Shown piece by piece: positions 35,799 through 47,248 of a stretch of DNA of 64,000 nt (position 1 is the stretch's first letter; each line of letters starts with the position of its first letter). The notes beneath the pieces are model-generated. The model was given only the letters and a program-made list of their open reading frames with translations, had not been told where the DNA came from and ran no database searches. Source of the stretch: Furcasterigmium furcatum (taxonomy: Eukaryota; Ascomycota; Sordariomycetes; Glomerellales; Plectosphaerellaceae); assembly GCA_001599815.1 (NCBI GenBank), contig BCIA01000003.1, forward strand, positions 5,867,598 to 5,931,597, in the 5' to 3' direction. Both the position numbers and the translations under genes were made by a program.

Positions 35799-37468
35799 AT
35801 GAAGTCTACGTTTTCTGCCTCCGTCCTTGCGACCGTCACCAAGCTGGTCGCGGGCGCTTTCACGCCTTTACAGCCTGTGGCTCTGCAGTTCCCAGCTTCC
35901 CCCGAGGTGCCAGCATTCAGCCTTCGACTCAGCATCAATACTTCCAGCGTATGTAACAGCTCTACACCAGGCACAGCTGGATATATAGATAATGCAGGGG
36001 ATGACATGCACACGTTCTTTTGGCTATTCGAGAGCAAGCACGACGCTGAGACAGATCCAGTGATCTTATGGATGAGCGGGTAGGTCTCCATGCACTGCAA
36101 TCTGCTTTTATGATTTCATTGTCCCAGAAGTCTTCGCTGACAATACGGATGTAGCGGACCGGGCGGTTCCTCGACTGGAGTCGGCGGGCTGATGGAGCTG
36201 GCACCATGCCGCATCGCCCCAGAAGGCGGGTACACCAACGACAACCCGTTCGGCTGGAATGAGAAAGCCACGTTGCTCATTGTTGAGTAAGCCTTACACA
36301 TTACTACTCGGCTACTCACAATACTAATCTCATCCTTCTCCCCAAAACAGCCAACCAACCAGTGTCGGCTTCTCATATGGCGGTGACATCCCGAGCGGGC
36401 TGGCCGAAGCATCAGAGCTGATGGACCGGTTCCTGCGGCAGCTGTTCGTGGCTTTCCCGCAGCTCGCTGAACGCGACTTTTACATTGCGGGCGAGTCCTA
36501 TGGTGGCTCCTGGGTACCTAGTCTGGCAACGACCATCTTGCGGAATCAGCAGCAAGTTCAGGCAACGAGACAGGGCCAAGGCCTTCGATTCCAGGATGTG
36601 AAAAACTCTCCTGCAGACTCGTTCCCTTCAAGGAACAAGATTCATCTCAAAGGTATTATGATCGGGAACGGCCTGATCCGGCAGTCTGTTCAAAATCCCG
36701 CGGCCATCGAGGAGCTTTGTGGTCAACCGCGTGGCCTATTCACGGGCGAACAGTGCAAGAAGTGGGCGCCCGTCTCTGTGTGGTGTGAGCAGAACCTCCT
36801 CTCATGCGAAACCATTGGGTGGCTGTCTGACGAGTGCAAGGTGGCTCAGGCTCGGTGCACCGAGATGAGCGACGTCGTCCTCGGCGAACTGGGCCGCAAT
36901 CCCTACGACTGGAGGATGCCTTGCGGCGAAGATAAGATGGCATGCTACAAGGAGTTGGATGCAATCACGAGTTATATGAATCATACCGATGTAAAGAAGG
37001 CATTGGGCGTGGAAGATGGCCTCTCCTTTTCTATGGTCTCGTATCCGGTCTTCGAACAGTTTGAGAAGGTGGGAGATCTCTGGAAAGCGAGCTCCGAATA
37101 CGTCAACGACCTTTTATCACAGGTAAGTGGAAAGTTCCAGGATATTATGGAAGATGAATGCGACTGGATGCTAATTTTCCCAGAATATCCGAGTTCTCAT
37201 CTACGTCGGAGACAAAGACTGGTTCTGCCACGCTTCAGGCATGCGCCGCCTGGTAGACGAAGGCCTTACTTGGAACGATAAACCTTTATTTAGAATGCGT
37301 CGTCTGGCGCCGTGGTACTCTGGAGCAAAACCTGCGGGTGTCTTCAAATCACTCGAGCCCCTGACATATGCAGAGATTGCAGAAGCTGGGCATATGGCTC
37401 CTTTCGATCAACCGGAGGCTACTCTTACGTTGATCAACTCGTTCATTCGAGGGCACCTGCCAGCTTGA
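35799..37468 (+). CDS. Secreted serine carboxypeptidase (S10), copy B
   Basis: 489 residues in four exons (35799-36079, 36155-36286, 36351-37122, 37184-37468), all phases consistent. A signal peptide of about 20 residues (K-S-T-F-S-A-S-V-L-A-T-V). Motifs: F-F-W-L-F-E-S-K-H-D-A-E, W-M-S-G-G-P-G-G-S-S-T-G, D-Q-P-T-S-V-G-F-S-Y, nucleophile G-E-S-Y-G-G-S-W, Asp in Y-V-G-D-K-D-W, His in E-A-G-H-M-A-P-F-D-Q. Same activity as copy A. The pair shares two intron positions (after W-M-S-G and before D-Q-P), which supports an old duplication, but they differ strongly in sequence and in other introns. Confidence 0.92.
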
Positions 37469-38097
37469 GATGCCATGTATTAAAATCAAAGTCTTAAACT
37501 CAGTCTCAATGTCAATTTCTTCTTGTCGATGAGATGCATAGCCCAGGGAAAGGGGATTCAGGGCGCCAGACTTAATTCGAGCCTAAGATGGGAAGCTGAC
37601 CAGGGGCTCCAGCCCCGAACTCCCCGTTCTCCTGTATATACCCCGGAGTTTGTTTTGGTTGATGACCGGGAGGCGACTGTAGATGGGGTCCTGGGGCCGA
37701 CCTCCGGAGAAAACACGTGCGAACATGGCCCGGAGTTGGCAATGCCGCCCACAGCTCGGCTCACTATCACTCTTCCCTCAGGTGAAGGTCCCCACTGCTG
37801 CAGTAGCTCACATGTCTCTCCATCTGCGGAATGGATAGCCTTCCTGTTTAGGCTCGCTGGAGCGCCCGTACTGGCGGCTTGGCATGGTGTGGTACCCCTG
37901 GTTCGAATCTACAGGGACACCTCAGTTGCTCGGGTCACGGTAGCAAGGTACCGTGGGGGACAAAGGTGGCCGATTTGTGATCAGGCTTGGTCCTCGACCC
38001 TATGTCTTCTCTTACATACCACCTGCCTCTACGAGGAAGCGCTCAGCATACCTCAGAGATTCCGTTTCGTTCAATAATAGAACGTAAACAACTGCCA
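37469..38097. other. Intergenic region
   Basis: A frame at 37523-38077 is open but has no family feature and looks fortuitous. Nothing else is seen. Confidence 0.4.
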
Positions 38098-40085
38098 TGA
38101 ACGCCATCAAGCCGGTGCGCTATGCAGAGCTTCACAACATTCTCTAGTGAGTGCCTTTGAAAATGTCGATGTGAAGTTACCTTACTGGCTCTGACACAAA
38201 ACTCGCAGCCATGTTGTTTTTGCCCTTACCACCGCCTTTGGCCTCTCAGGTCTGCAGTGTCTCGCCCGGTATGCTCGACGGACGCCTTCTGGATTCCTGC
38301 TGTATCGGTCGCGGATAGTCTTTTTCGTCAGTTTTATGGTCTTTCCCTATTGCTTATGATATGATAAAATCCTTGCTGACAGACATTGCTAGGTTGCGTA
38401 TCTCGCTGTGGCGGCGATAGCCCTCGCAGCGCTGGTGTGGGATCATGAAGCAACAGACGTCGCAGCCCGGAACAAGATCAAATCTGCGGTACTGCTTGCA
38501 ACTACAGTCAAAGCCGCAATCTTTTCGGTGGTGGTATTTGTTCCGACATTCAGCCCAATCATAGCCCTTGATGCCTTGTCATGCTGCATTGGCTGGGCTC
38601 TTGTCTTCCTCTTCGCGCAGTATCCGGGACAGGGCCGGGGGCATCCTGGCACTTCTTCATCTGTCCGTACTGTTGTCAATGCTGTTCCTGGAAGGAGACT
38701 ATGCTTCACAAGGATCGCCAGAGTCACTGCAACACCCCTTGATTCGCAGTACGCCCGTCGCCGCGATTACGCTTTCGTGGCTCGATCCGCTGGTCAAGCT
38801 CGGCGCGTCAAACTCCATCAACCCATCTCAACTTTGGGACGTGGACAGCCAGCTCTCAGTTCGTTCTGGGTCTGGGGGCCGTATCTGTCGCTGGATATTT
38901 GGCTCAGAACGCGACTCCAAGTGTTGTCCAGGTCAGTACCGAAGTGATTCCAAAATCGGCGACTCTGCTAACAGTGTTCATGGCGACCCAGCATGCTCAT
39001 GTTGCTTGCTGCCTCCTTGATTTTCTACCTCGAACAACCCTCTGGCACACTGGGTCTGACCCTGAACTTCGTCTTGCAAATCACGCAGATCCTGAATGTT
39101 TTCGTCCAGGCTCGCTCGAACCTTGATGCTGACATTACTACCATTGAAAGGATCCTCGCCTTCACCTCCCTCACTCCAGAAGAAAGCGGAAGACCAGTCC
39201 GGTCCCCTCCGGCAGATTGGCCACATATCCCCTCTGTGGTGTTTCAGTCTTTCACGGCGGGGTACAAGCCGCATGAGTCGCCTTGTCTGCACAATCTTGA
39301 TTTCATGATTAGTCCCGAGGAGCATGTTGCTATCGTGGGCAGAACAGGAGCCGGAAAGTCATCGCTCATCCAGGCCTTGCTTGGGGCAATTCCTAGCGGC
39401 AGCATCCACGAGGGGCGGATTCTGATCGGGGACATCGATGTCGCAACTCTGCCGCTGACGCGCCTCCGAGAGTGTGTCCTTCATACCCCAAGAACCACTG
39501 AGGTTCTGTGGCACACTGCGACAGAATCTCGACCCTTTGGACCAATACGACAGCGCGGAGATTGACCGTGTAGTCAGTGTTTGCAGGATTCCGGAGGCAT
39601 TGGGTATCAATCACATGAAAGACCCTCTCGCTTATCACATCGACCCGACAAAGTAAGTTTGGAGGATCTCATTCATGTGACCTATGCTGATTCGGTATGC
39701 GTAGTGGTGCCCTCTCTGCCGGTCAAGCCCAGATGGTTGCTCTAGCCCGGGCGCTCCTCATGCGCAACAAGATCGTCATCCTTGACGAGGCCACTGCTGC
39801 AGTAAACCAGGACAATGCCAAGTCTCTTGAAAAAGTAATGCGCCACGAGCTTCGAGGTTGCACGGTCCTCGCGATCACACACAACATTCAGACATCGTTG
39901 AGTATAAATGGCACGTCACGGGAGCGGTGTAGCCTAGAGCGGTGCTGACCATGCAATGAGTACAGCTCACATATGATCGTGTTATCGTATTGGAAAAGGG
40001 CGAAGTGGTGGAAACCGGCAATCCATCAAACCTCCTAGAGGATCCGAACTCTGCCTTTTCAAAACTTGCCACCAGCGCGGACTGA
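38098..40085 (+). pseudogene. ABC-C (MRP-type) transporter remnant with a large internal deletion
   Basis: Starts at M-N-A-I-K-P-V-R-Y-A-E-L-H, then N-terminal membrane segments with introns and the linker H-P-L-I-R-S-T-P-V-A-A-I-T-L-S-W-L-D-P-L-V. Soon after (about 38.86-38.99 kb) the sequence jumps to the end of the second membrane domain (N-F-V-L-Q-I-T-Q-I-L-N-V-F-V-Q-A-R-S-N-L) and a C-terminal nucleotide-binding domain. That domain has Walker A G-R-T-G-A-G-K-S-S, signature L-S-A-G-Q and Walker B I-V-I-L-D-E-A-T-A-A-V. Normal ABC-C proteins have about 1400-1500 residues; here the first ATP-binding domain and most membrane helices are missing. Additional frame changes occur near 38600 and 39475. 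Not a functional exporter as written. Confidence 0.82.
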
Positions 40086-40549
40086 GATAGCTCTTTGGTG
40101 CTTGCGAGAAGGATAATTCCTCGCGTGAAGATATACTTGTACTCCTTGAAATGAGCTGCAAGTCTTTCGTTTGTATGACAAATGACTTTCATCTGACTGG
40201 AATTACACAAATAGGTGCAGCACTAGCATAGCCGCTACACCCCGGAGTCTACACTGGTCTTCATGGAAGTAATCTTAGAGTGGATGGCAGCCAACGATCT
40301 CGCACAAGTGGTACGAAGGAGGTAGTGGGCATAGCAATACGCGGGGATACACAGCAGCAGCGCCTCTTCGGCAGACGGCTCGTGACTGGGTACTCTCAGG
40401 GCGGCTGCCAAACTGTGAAACAGTATGCTCATGAAACGAATTGTGGATGGTCACACGCTGTGTCATTTGCGATCTTGTCCATACTTCCATCAAAAGTACC
40501 GATCTGGCATCTCTCAGACCGCCCAATACTTTGGCATTGGCTGCTATCT

Positions 40550-41894
40550 TGGCAGCAGTCAAGCGTCAGGCATGGGTATGCCTCTTCAATTTGCCTCCGG
40601 CGTTGACCGTCAAGCAGGGGTCGGAGTCAGCGCCACCTAGCGCTGACCACTGAGCGTAATCGTGTACCAGTTTTGGTATGATTTCCGACCAGCGGACTCG
40701 GTGGAGGAGCCACATCCTTCTTCAGGCCGCTCTACGCACCCCAAGCCAGCTTGGCGAACATCATATCGCCGACGCTGGCAACACTGGTCAGTGAGCCCTA
40801 TTACCGCTGGTCAAACCCTAAGCGCAAGAGAGAACATGAGCTCTGAAGCCCTCCCCGCAGTCCAAGCCCCTGGCTCAAGAGGCTCGTGGTAGCAGCCACG
40901 GTCCGAAGCAATGTATCGAAATGACCACCATGCCTCGCGATTCCAAAATTGCCGGTCTCAATAGTTCCACTATTTTGCATCCCATGACAATGATGTCCAA
41001 CAAGAAATCATGTTTGACTTGCAGTTCGCGGCAACGCGAGAATAATACGCCGGTCTTCCTACCGCCCAGTCCTATACTCTCGCGGCCGTCGGCGATTAGT
41101 TGGGCAGGTCAGGATTGCCACCGCCTTGGACCAGAAGTCTGGGCGAATCCAATTGGGCCGATCTTCTGCGCACGCGCGGCAACCGCCGGCGTATCGGCCT
41201 CGTCACGGCGCTGGGTCTCGTTTCCCAACTCTCAGGAAACGATCGCATCTCATACTGCCTCAAGTTCGACATGGACATCGCGGACCCACAGATTCAGCTC
41301 GACATCAATGGCGGCATGAAGTCGAAGGCCTTGATCTTCAACATCGCCATGGCTTTCTTTGCTGACTACTTCAGCCGTCGGCCCATCTACCTCGTGTCAA
41401 CCATCGGCACTTGCGTTGCCTTTAACGCGTGGGCCATTGTCTCGGCACGATACGAGATCGCGCCGGCCAATGCCCTGGAGCACCTCTTCGTCGTTTTGAC
41501 ATTTCTCTACGGCATGCTTTACGATATCAAGTCCGGTCTCATAGCGAATTACATCACCAAGATTCTTCCCTACGGACCGCGACCCAAGGGCTTTACTTGG
41601 CTCAACTTCTGCGTCTCCGGGTCCCTCTTTTTCAATCAGTATCTCAACACCATCGTGCCTGATGCCATCCAGGGGCGCTACTACATCGTGACCTGCATGT
41701 TCCTCGGCTTCGAGATCTGGGTCATCCACACGTTCCTCGCCGAGACCCGGTACACGCCCCTGGAAAAAATCAACAAATACACCGACGGGCCAGACGCCGG
41801 GGACGTTGGCGAGGCTGCCCGTGCGTACGTTAAGGAGCAAGGGTTGACCGGGGGTGACAGGGACGACGGAATTCCCCGCGTTGAGAAGGCGTAA
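40550..41894 (+). pseudogene. Decayed MFS sugar transporter
   Basis: The clear part (41100-41894) encodes the C-terminal half of a sugar porter: W-A-D-L-L-R-T-R-G-N-R-R-R, G-L-V-S-Q-L-S-G-N, R-R-P-I-Y-L-V-S-T, K-I-L-P-Y-G-P-R-P-K-G and a tail A-E-T-R-Y-T-P-L-E-K-I. Several family-invariant residues are replaced. Upstream, faint matches in broken frames read W-R-S-H-I-L-L-Q-A-A near 40700 and G-S-R-G-S-W, stop, Q-P-R-S-E-A near 40870, recalling the W-R-I-P-S-L-L-Q-A and E-S-P-R-W-L motifs. The first helices are not found. An old relic rather than a recent break. The left boundary is approximate. Confidence 0.7.
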
Positions 41895-43950
41895 GAAGCA
41901 AGTTTGCTGTCTACCGTTCGAGGCTTTCCCTGGGCGGCCGTTGGACAGACGATCTCCTGCTGCGATAGATATCGTGAGGAGGGGATGACAAGCCTTCGTG
42001 TCTCCGGCATCGCAAAGCAGACGAGCCCTGACCCAATTGCATGAATCTGTCGTGATTCTACAAGATTCAGGCATGATTTTATGTTACTAGACGGCTTTCT
42101 GAGTCTGTAATTGGTGACGTCTTCATGTTCGTAGGGAGGGAGCAGAGGTTAGACGCAGCATCTAATGTGGGTGTCGGCGACGAAGGTTAAGCGAGCCCTC
42201 CTACTAATCTATCACTCTGCAAGCACCACTCGTTCACATTCGCCTCCCGTCATCCCGCCACGGGCCGAGATCGCTGAACGGTCGTGGGGGCGTGGTCCAT
42301 GCTTGGAGACGGGATGAAAGCAATTAACGCAAGGCATGGCCTGTTCGGCGTGAGCAACTGTGCAGGTCTCAACGAGGCCCACAGAAGTACATCCAAAGGC
42401 CCAGCCGATGGCGGTCTGGGACTTCGAAGAGCCAGGGTCATCATGCAAGAACCAGGGCACGGCAGGGTCATCATTGCCATCACAAATTCGCGATCGGCCA
42501 AGCCGTCGCGAAATCAGGCGGGAAACCCGTGCAGCATGGTGAACTTCGGTTCCCATTGGCAAGCTCTCGCCGGCGCCAGTCTACATACCTGCTCCTTGTG
42601 GGATGGAGCTGCTGCTACGCCTTCGGATTCGGAAACGGAATGTCACCTCGACACCGGGAGACCGGGAGGTAGGTGGTCATTGATTCCGGAACTAGTCGCC
42701 TAGAGAGGTTTAAGTCAACGCAAGAAGCGCATTGACTTGTAAGGGTTGTAAAACGGTACTTTCACGTACTAAATCTGACCTTGTGCCTCAAGCTACCTAG
42801 TTCCGTGGCCACATCAGTCAACTCTTCACTGACAGGTAGCCAGGTCGCCGAACAGGCGAGTTCTCGCGTAGCACTATCCCTGCTCTTCGCCTACGCGCTC
42901 TGCAGATGCAAAGTCCCCCTCTCCCGCCAAGGCTCTAAGTATTGACCAGGAGCAAGGCTCTTTCCTCTTCGGCACGTCTGGTAGCGACTGCATGAATGCG
43001 GGTGAGTCTAGATAACGGTCTCATGTCGACTCGGGACCTTGCCGTCAGCTTAAGACTGGCAAAATGCTGCGCTGTTCTGGCCGTATAGAAGGGGTTGCTT
43101 ATACGTGGAAAGCGAGGTTCTACTTCAAACATAGAGCTGTGGCGGAATTCATCTTGTAGCCCTGACCGTATCTGTTGCAGAACACTCCACGTCTCCTAGA
43201 CCCTCCCCCCCCCATACCCTTGTCCCTGGACCTGCATCCTAAAGGCCCGCTGTAGCAGTTTTGCCTCCAGAACAAAGTGGCCGCATGGGTAAGTTCACCG
43301 CTTCCCTGACTGCATGCGAACCCTGATGATCCCAGGCCGCCATGCACCTGGTGTATTGGTGTATTCAGTGTGCTTATCACAGCCGCACTTGTAACGCCAT
43401 CCTGGCCATATCGCGCCATGTTTATGCAGGCTCGGTAGCGCATTTGTGTCCAATAGCCTGCCTTGTCGATTCAGGTACCGCCTCAAACGAAGGTATCTAC
43501 GCTGCTAGCCCACCATCGCGACACGGGCCGTATTGCCTTCACTGGCCGGGATCATCATCCTCGTCCATGCAAACCTGCCATCCCAAGGAACCTTTGGGAG
43601 TCGAGACAGTGCCAATCATGCAGCAGTCTCCTTCTGGAGTTGAAATGGTCCTTTGGGCTGCTGAACTCGAGCTCTTTGGTGACAAGCCTTCGCGCTCACC
43701 CATGTCTTGCGGGAGCGAGAAGGGGCTTGTGTGCTTGTTCGTCAACGTGAATGGCTGTCCGGGCCTGATCAAAACCTATTGTTCAAGATGAGTCCAGGAC
43801 GAGGAGATTCTTATCAGTGAAATCCCCTCTCCGCGACTGGCACTAGCCTGAGGAGAGGCTCTCGTCTATAAAGCTTGGGGGGTTCTCTCTCTCTCCCCCG
43901 ACCTTGAGTCCTTTACTGCACAGGCTCCGGACCAGAAGTAAACCGCAATA
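41895..43950. other. Gene-poor interval of 2.1 kb
   Basis: No family-like frame. An open frame at 43342-43791 lacks any supporting feature. The right end is the subtilase promoter, with TATAAAG at 43867 and a CT repeat after it. Confidence 0.45.
43867..43873 (+). promoter_or_regulatory. TATA box of the subtilase gene
   Basis: TATAAAG lies 84 bases before the start codon and is followed by a (CT)n pyrimidine tract at about 43884-43900, as in strongly expressed fungal genes. Confidence 0.55.
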
Positions 43951-46900
43951 ATGCGACTCCTTCGCCTCCTCTCATTGTTGCCCCTGACGACTTGGGTATC
44001 TGCCTTCGAGGTTCGTCGAGACGAGTCTGGCGGGGTCGTCGAACCCACCAAGCAGTTCATCATCGAAGTCAACAGCGTCAGTCTTTCCTTCTGGCCGTCT
44101 TCAACGTTACCATGATGGTCCCTTGGCATGGTACTGACAAGAAACTCAGATTGCCGACCTCGAGGCCGTCTCCCAGAAACTCACCAAGGGTAGATCCGCG
44201 AGGGTCCTCAAGACGTTCAGCTCAGATGTCTTCACGGGCCTTGCTATCGAGACAGACGACGACAATCTGGACACCATCAACCAGGCTGTCGGAGTAGCAC
44301 AAGTCTGGACAGCCAGCCTGGTCCATATCCCCGAGTTCGAGACGCTTTCCACCCGCTCGCTCCTTGGGGATGCTGCCAACTACTCATCCTATGTTCATCA
44401 GTACACCGGAGTCGCGAAGCACCATGCGGAGGGCAATCTTGGTCAGGGAATAAAGATTGCCGTTATTGATAGTGGCATCGACTATAACCACGAAGCGGTA
44501 TGTTACTTTCGATGTGGCGGCGAAGGGTTTAATGCCCAATTATCTGCTCAGCTGACCCTGGGTCCCTGATCGACAGTTTGGTTCTGGGTACGGCCCTGGA
44601 TACACGGTAGCAGGGGGTTGGGATCTGGTCGGCGATTGTAAGTTGTCTTACTTGGAGTTTCATGCAGGTCAGGAGGTGTCTAACATACACTCTACATAGC
44701 TTGGGCTGCCCTTGACCTGAACCTCGCCCCTGATGATGACCCCATGGACATCACAGGCCACGGAAGTCACGTTGCAGGTATTATTTCGGGCAAATCCGAC
44801 TGGTGAGACACCCGCTAGCTTACTCTTCCGTCTTTCCATGCTGCATGCCCGCGAAGAGCAATGCTAATACTGTCTGGTTGTTAGGTTCACGGGTGTTGCC
44901 CCCGAGGCCGAGCTCTACGCCTACAAGGTGTTTGGGACTCGTGTATGTTGCCTTGCCTGCCTCAAACATCCCAAGAAAGCTACTAATAGCTCCCAACTCT
45001 ACGCCAGGGCTCGACATACGACTTTATCCTCATCGATGCCTTCATCCGTGCATACGAGGACGGTGTAAGCACTCATGAGTTTGTTATTGTCCTCGTTCCA
45101 CGCTTACTCCATTCGCAGGTCGACGTCATCACAGCCAGCATCGGAGGTGCTCTCGGCGGCGGCTGGTCTAATGGTGCCTGGGCTACTATAGCATCTCGTA
45201 TTGTCGAGAACGGTGTCATCGTCACTATTGCGGCCGGGAACTCGGGCAACACCGGTCCCTTCTACGCTAACTCGGGGTCTTCTGGAAAGGGCGTTGTGGC
45301 GGTTGCCTCTGCTTCTAACAACGTGATCATTCCCCGTAACACCTTCGAGCTCTCTATCACGGTCGATGGTGCCACTTCGAGGACCAAGCAGGCCTCTGTC
45401 GGTTGGAGTCCTTGGGACTACATCGACGCCCCTATCGTTCCTCTCTTCCAGGACTACGACATTCAGAGACAGGCATGCCAGGCCAGCAACCTCCCGGCTG
45501 ACATCGCCGACCTGTCGGGCAAGATAGTCGTGATCCGTCGGAGCGACTGCACGTACGACGATGTCGCTCGCACCATCATTCCGTATAACCCTCTGGCTAT
45601 CCTCATTATTAACAACGGAGGCAGGGCAGTTCACCCCGCCTCGCGCCCTTCCTGGCCCATGGCCTTGATTGAGGAGAGTGTCGGAAGGGCTATCCTCCAG
45701 GCCGCTGCGGCCGGTGCTATCATCACGGGCGATTTCGCCAAATATCAGGGCGAGTTCATCACCATCGGCATCGAGAACCCGCCCGCATACCCTGCGGACT
45801 CTACTCAATGGGGAGGTCTTCATAACCTCGATAACAAGCCTGACATCGCCGCCCCTGGTGTCGAGATCCTGAGCGTTGCAAACGGAGGTGGGTGGAGGAT
45901 CTCGAGTGGAACGTCCATGGCAACCCCGTACGTCGCCGGCATTGCCGCTCTCTTCCTCCACGCCAACGGCGGCCGTGCCGTAAACGGGAACGGCATCGCC
46001 GCCGACTTTTACACCAGAGTCATCGCCAGCGGTAAGACGATGCCGTGGTCCACTGCTGACCAGCCTCTTGAGCCCGTCCCCGACCTGTGGTCTCCGACGA
46101 TTCAGACCGGCGCCGGCCAAATTGACGCCTGGAAGATTACAAACTCCACGACGAGGCTCAGCACGGCGAGGTTCCTCCTTAATGACACGGCCAACTTCCA
46201 GGGTGAGCAGACGGTCGAGATCACCAACACGGCCAACGTCGACGCCGTGTACACGTTTACGCTTCAGCCCGCTGGTGGTATTTATGCTGGCAATGCCAAT
46301 GGCAAGGGCTTGATGCAGCTGCCAGGTCTCAGGCCGACGATCATGGTTCCCGATTTCGCGGCACCTTCGGGCACCTTCACCGTCCGTGCCGGCGAGACCA
46401 AGACTGCCAGGTTCACCTTTGACTACCCCCGGGGTCTCGACGTCGCCAGGCAGCCTTTCTATAGCGGAAAGGTGCTGGTCGAGTCCTCGCTGCAGGAGTC
46501 GCTGTCCATCATCTACTTTGGTGCCGCTTATGATCTCAAGGCACACTACAAGCAAATCTTTAGCGTGAAGCCCGCCTTGAGCAGGTCTAGGTACTCCGTT
46601 ATGATCTATACCTTATTGGTGCGTGGCTGATGTTGCGCACAGCTCCGCCTTCAACCTGCCGGCGTTGGATTACCCGACAATGTTCCTTTCCTTCGACTGG
46701 GGCTGCGACGAAGTCCGCTTCGATGTGAGTTACCACTTACATAAGGAAGCATAAACACACCATAGTCCAGGGCTAACCTGGACTGCCAGATCTATGGGCC
46801 GTCCTTCCAAGAGTCACATGCGGCCTACCCGCCCGTCGTCGGCGACAACGGCTACGTCGGGTCCGGTACGACCTGGCGCCACTCCACTTACCTCGATAGG

Positions 46901-47212
46901 TGGACAAGCCCGTACGACAAAGAGGACACCGTTTCGTTTCCTCTCCGGGCATTTAGCCGGGACTGGTTCAGGTCCGTGGCCCTCGGATATACCTTTACTC
47001 GCATCATGTGGTTCGGAAAGCTGGCGGACGGCACATACATCTCCCCCGGCACATACACGTGGGTTCAAATCCCAACAATCTATCATAAACTTGATGTTTG
47101 GCGCTGACTGAGAGATTATAGTGTTCGTCTTGCTGCACTGAGGCCGTTCGGCGTCCGTGAGGTTGCCGATGATTGGGAAGTCGTCCTCCTCCCCTTCACC
47201 TTTCTGGCCTAG
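43951..47212 (+). CDS. Secreted subtilisin-like serine protease (S8) with PA-domain insert
   Basis: 886 residues in ten exons (43951-44076, 44150-44497, 44577-44637, 44700-44802, 44885-44942, 45008-45064, 45119-46584, 46643-46724, 46790-47058, 47122-47212), exactly 887 codons. Signal peptide M-R-L-L-R-L-L-S-L-L-P-L-T-T-W-V-S-A, then an I9-like propeptide. Catalytic triad: D149 in A-V-I-D-S-G-I-D, H199 in G-H-G-S-H-V-A-G, S517 in G-T-S-M-A-T-P. The gap of over 300 residues between His and Ser holds a protease-associated insert (I-V-V-I-R-R-S-D-C). A beta-rich C-terminal region follows, as in minor extracellular protease Vpr or C5a-peptidase types. A broad extracellular endopeptidase, probably supplying peptides to the S10, M19 and OPT functions nearby. 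Confidence 0.92.
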
Positions 47213-47248
47213 GGGCTTGATAAAGCGTAGTACCCTATATGGCGCCGA

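Noticed and set aside
37523..38077. 184-residue open frame between carboxypeptidase and ABC remnant
   Set aside because: No recognisable motif. It overlaps untranslated and promoter sequence and looks fortuitous.
43342..43791. 149-residue open frame
   Set aside because: No signal, domain or splice support, and composition resembles non-coding sequence.
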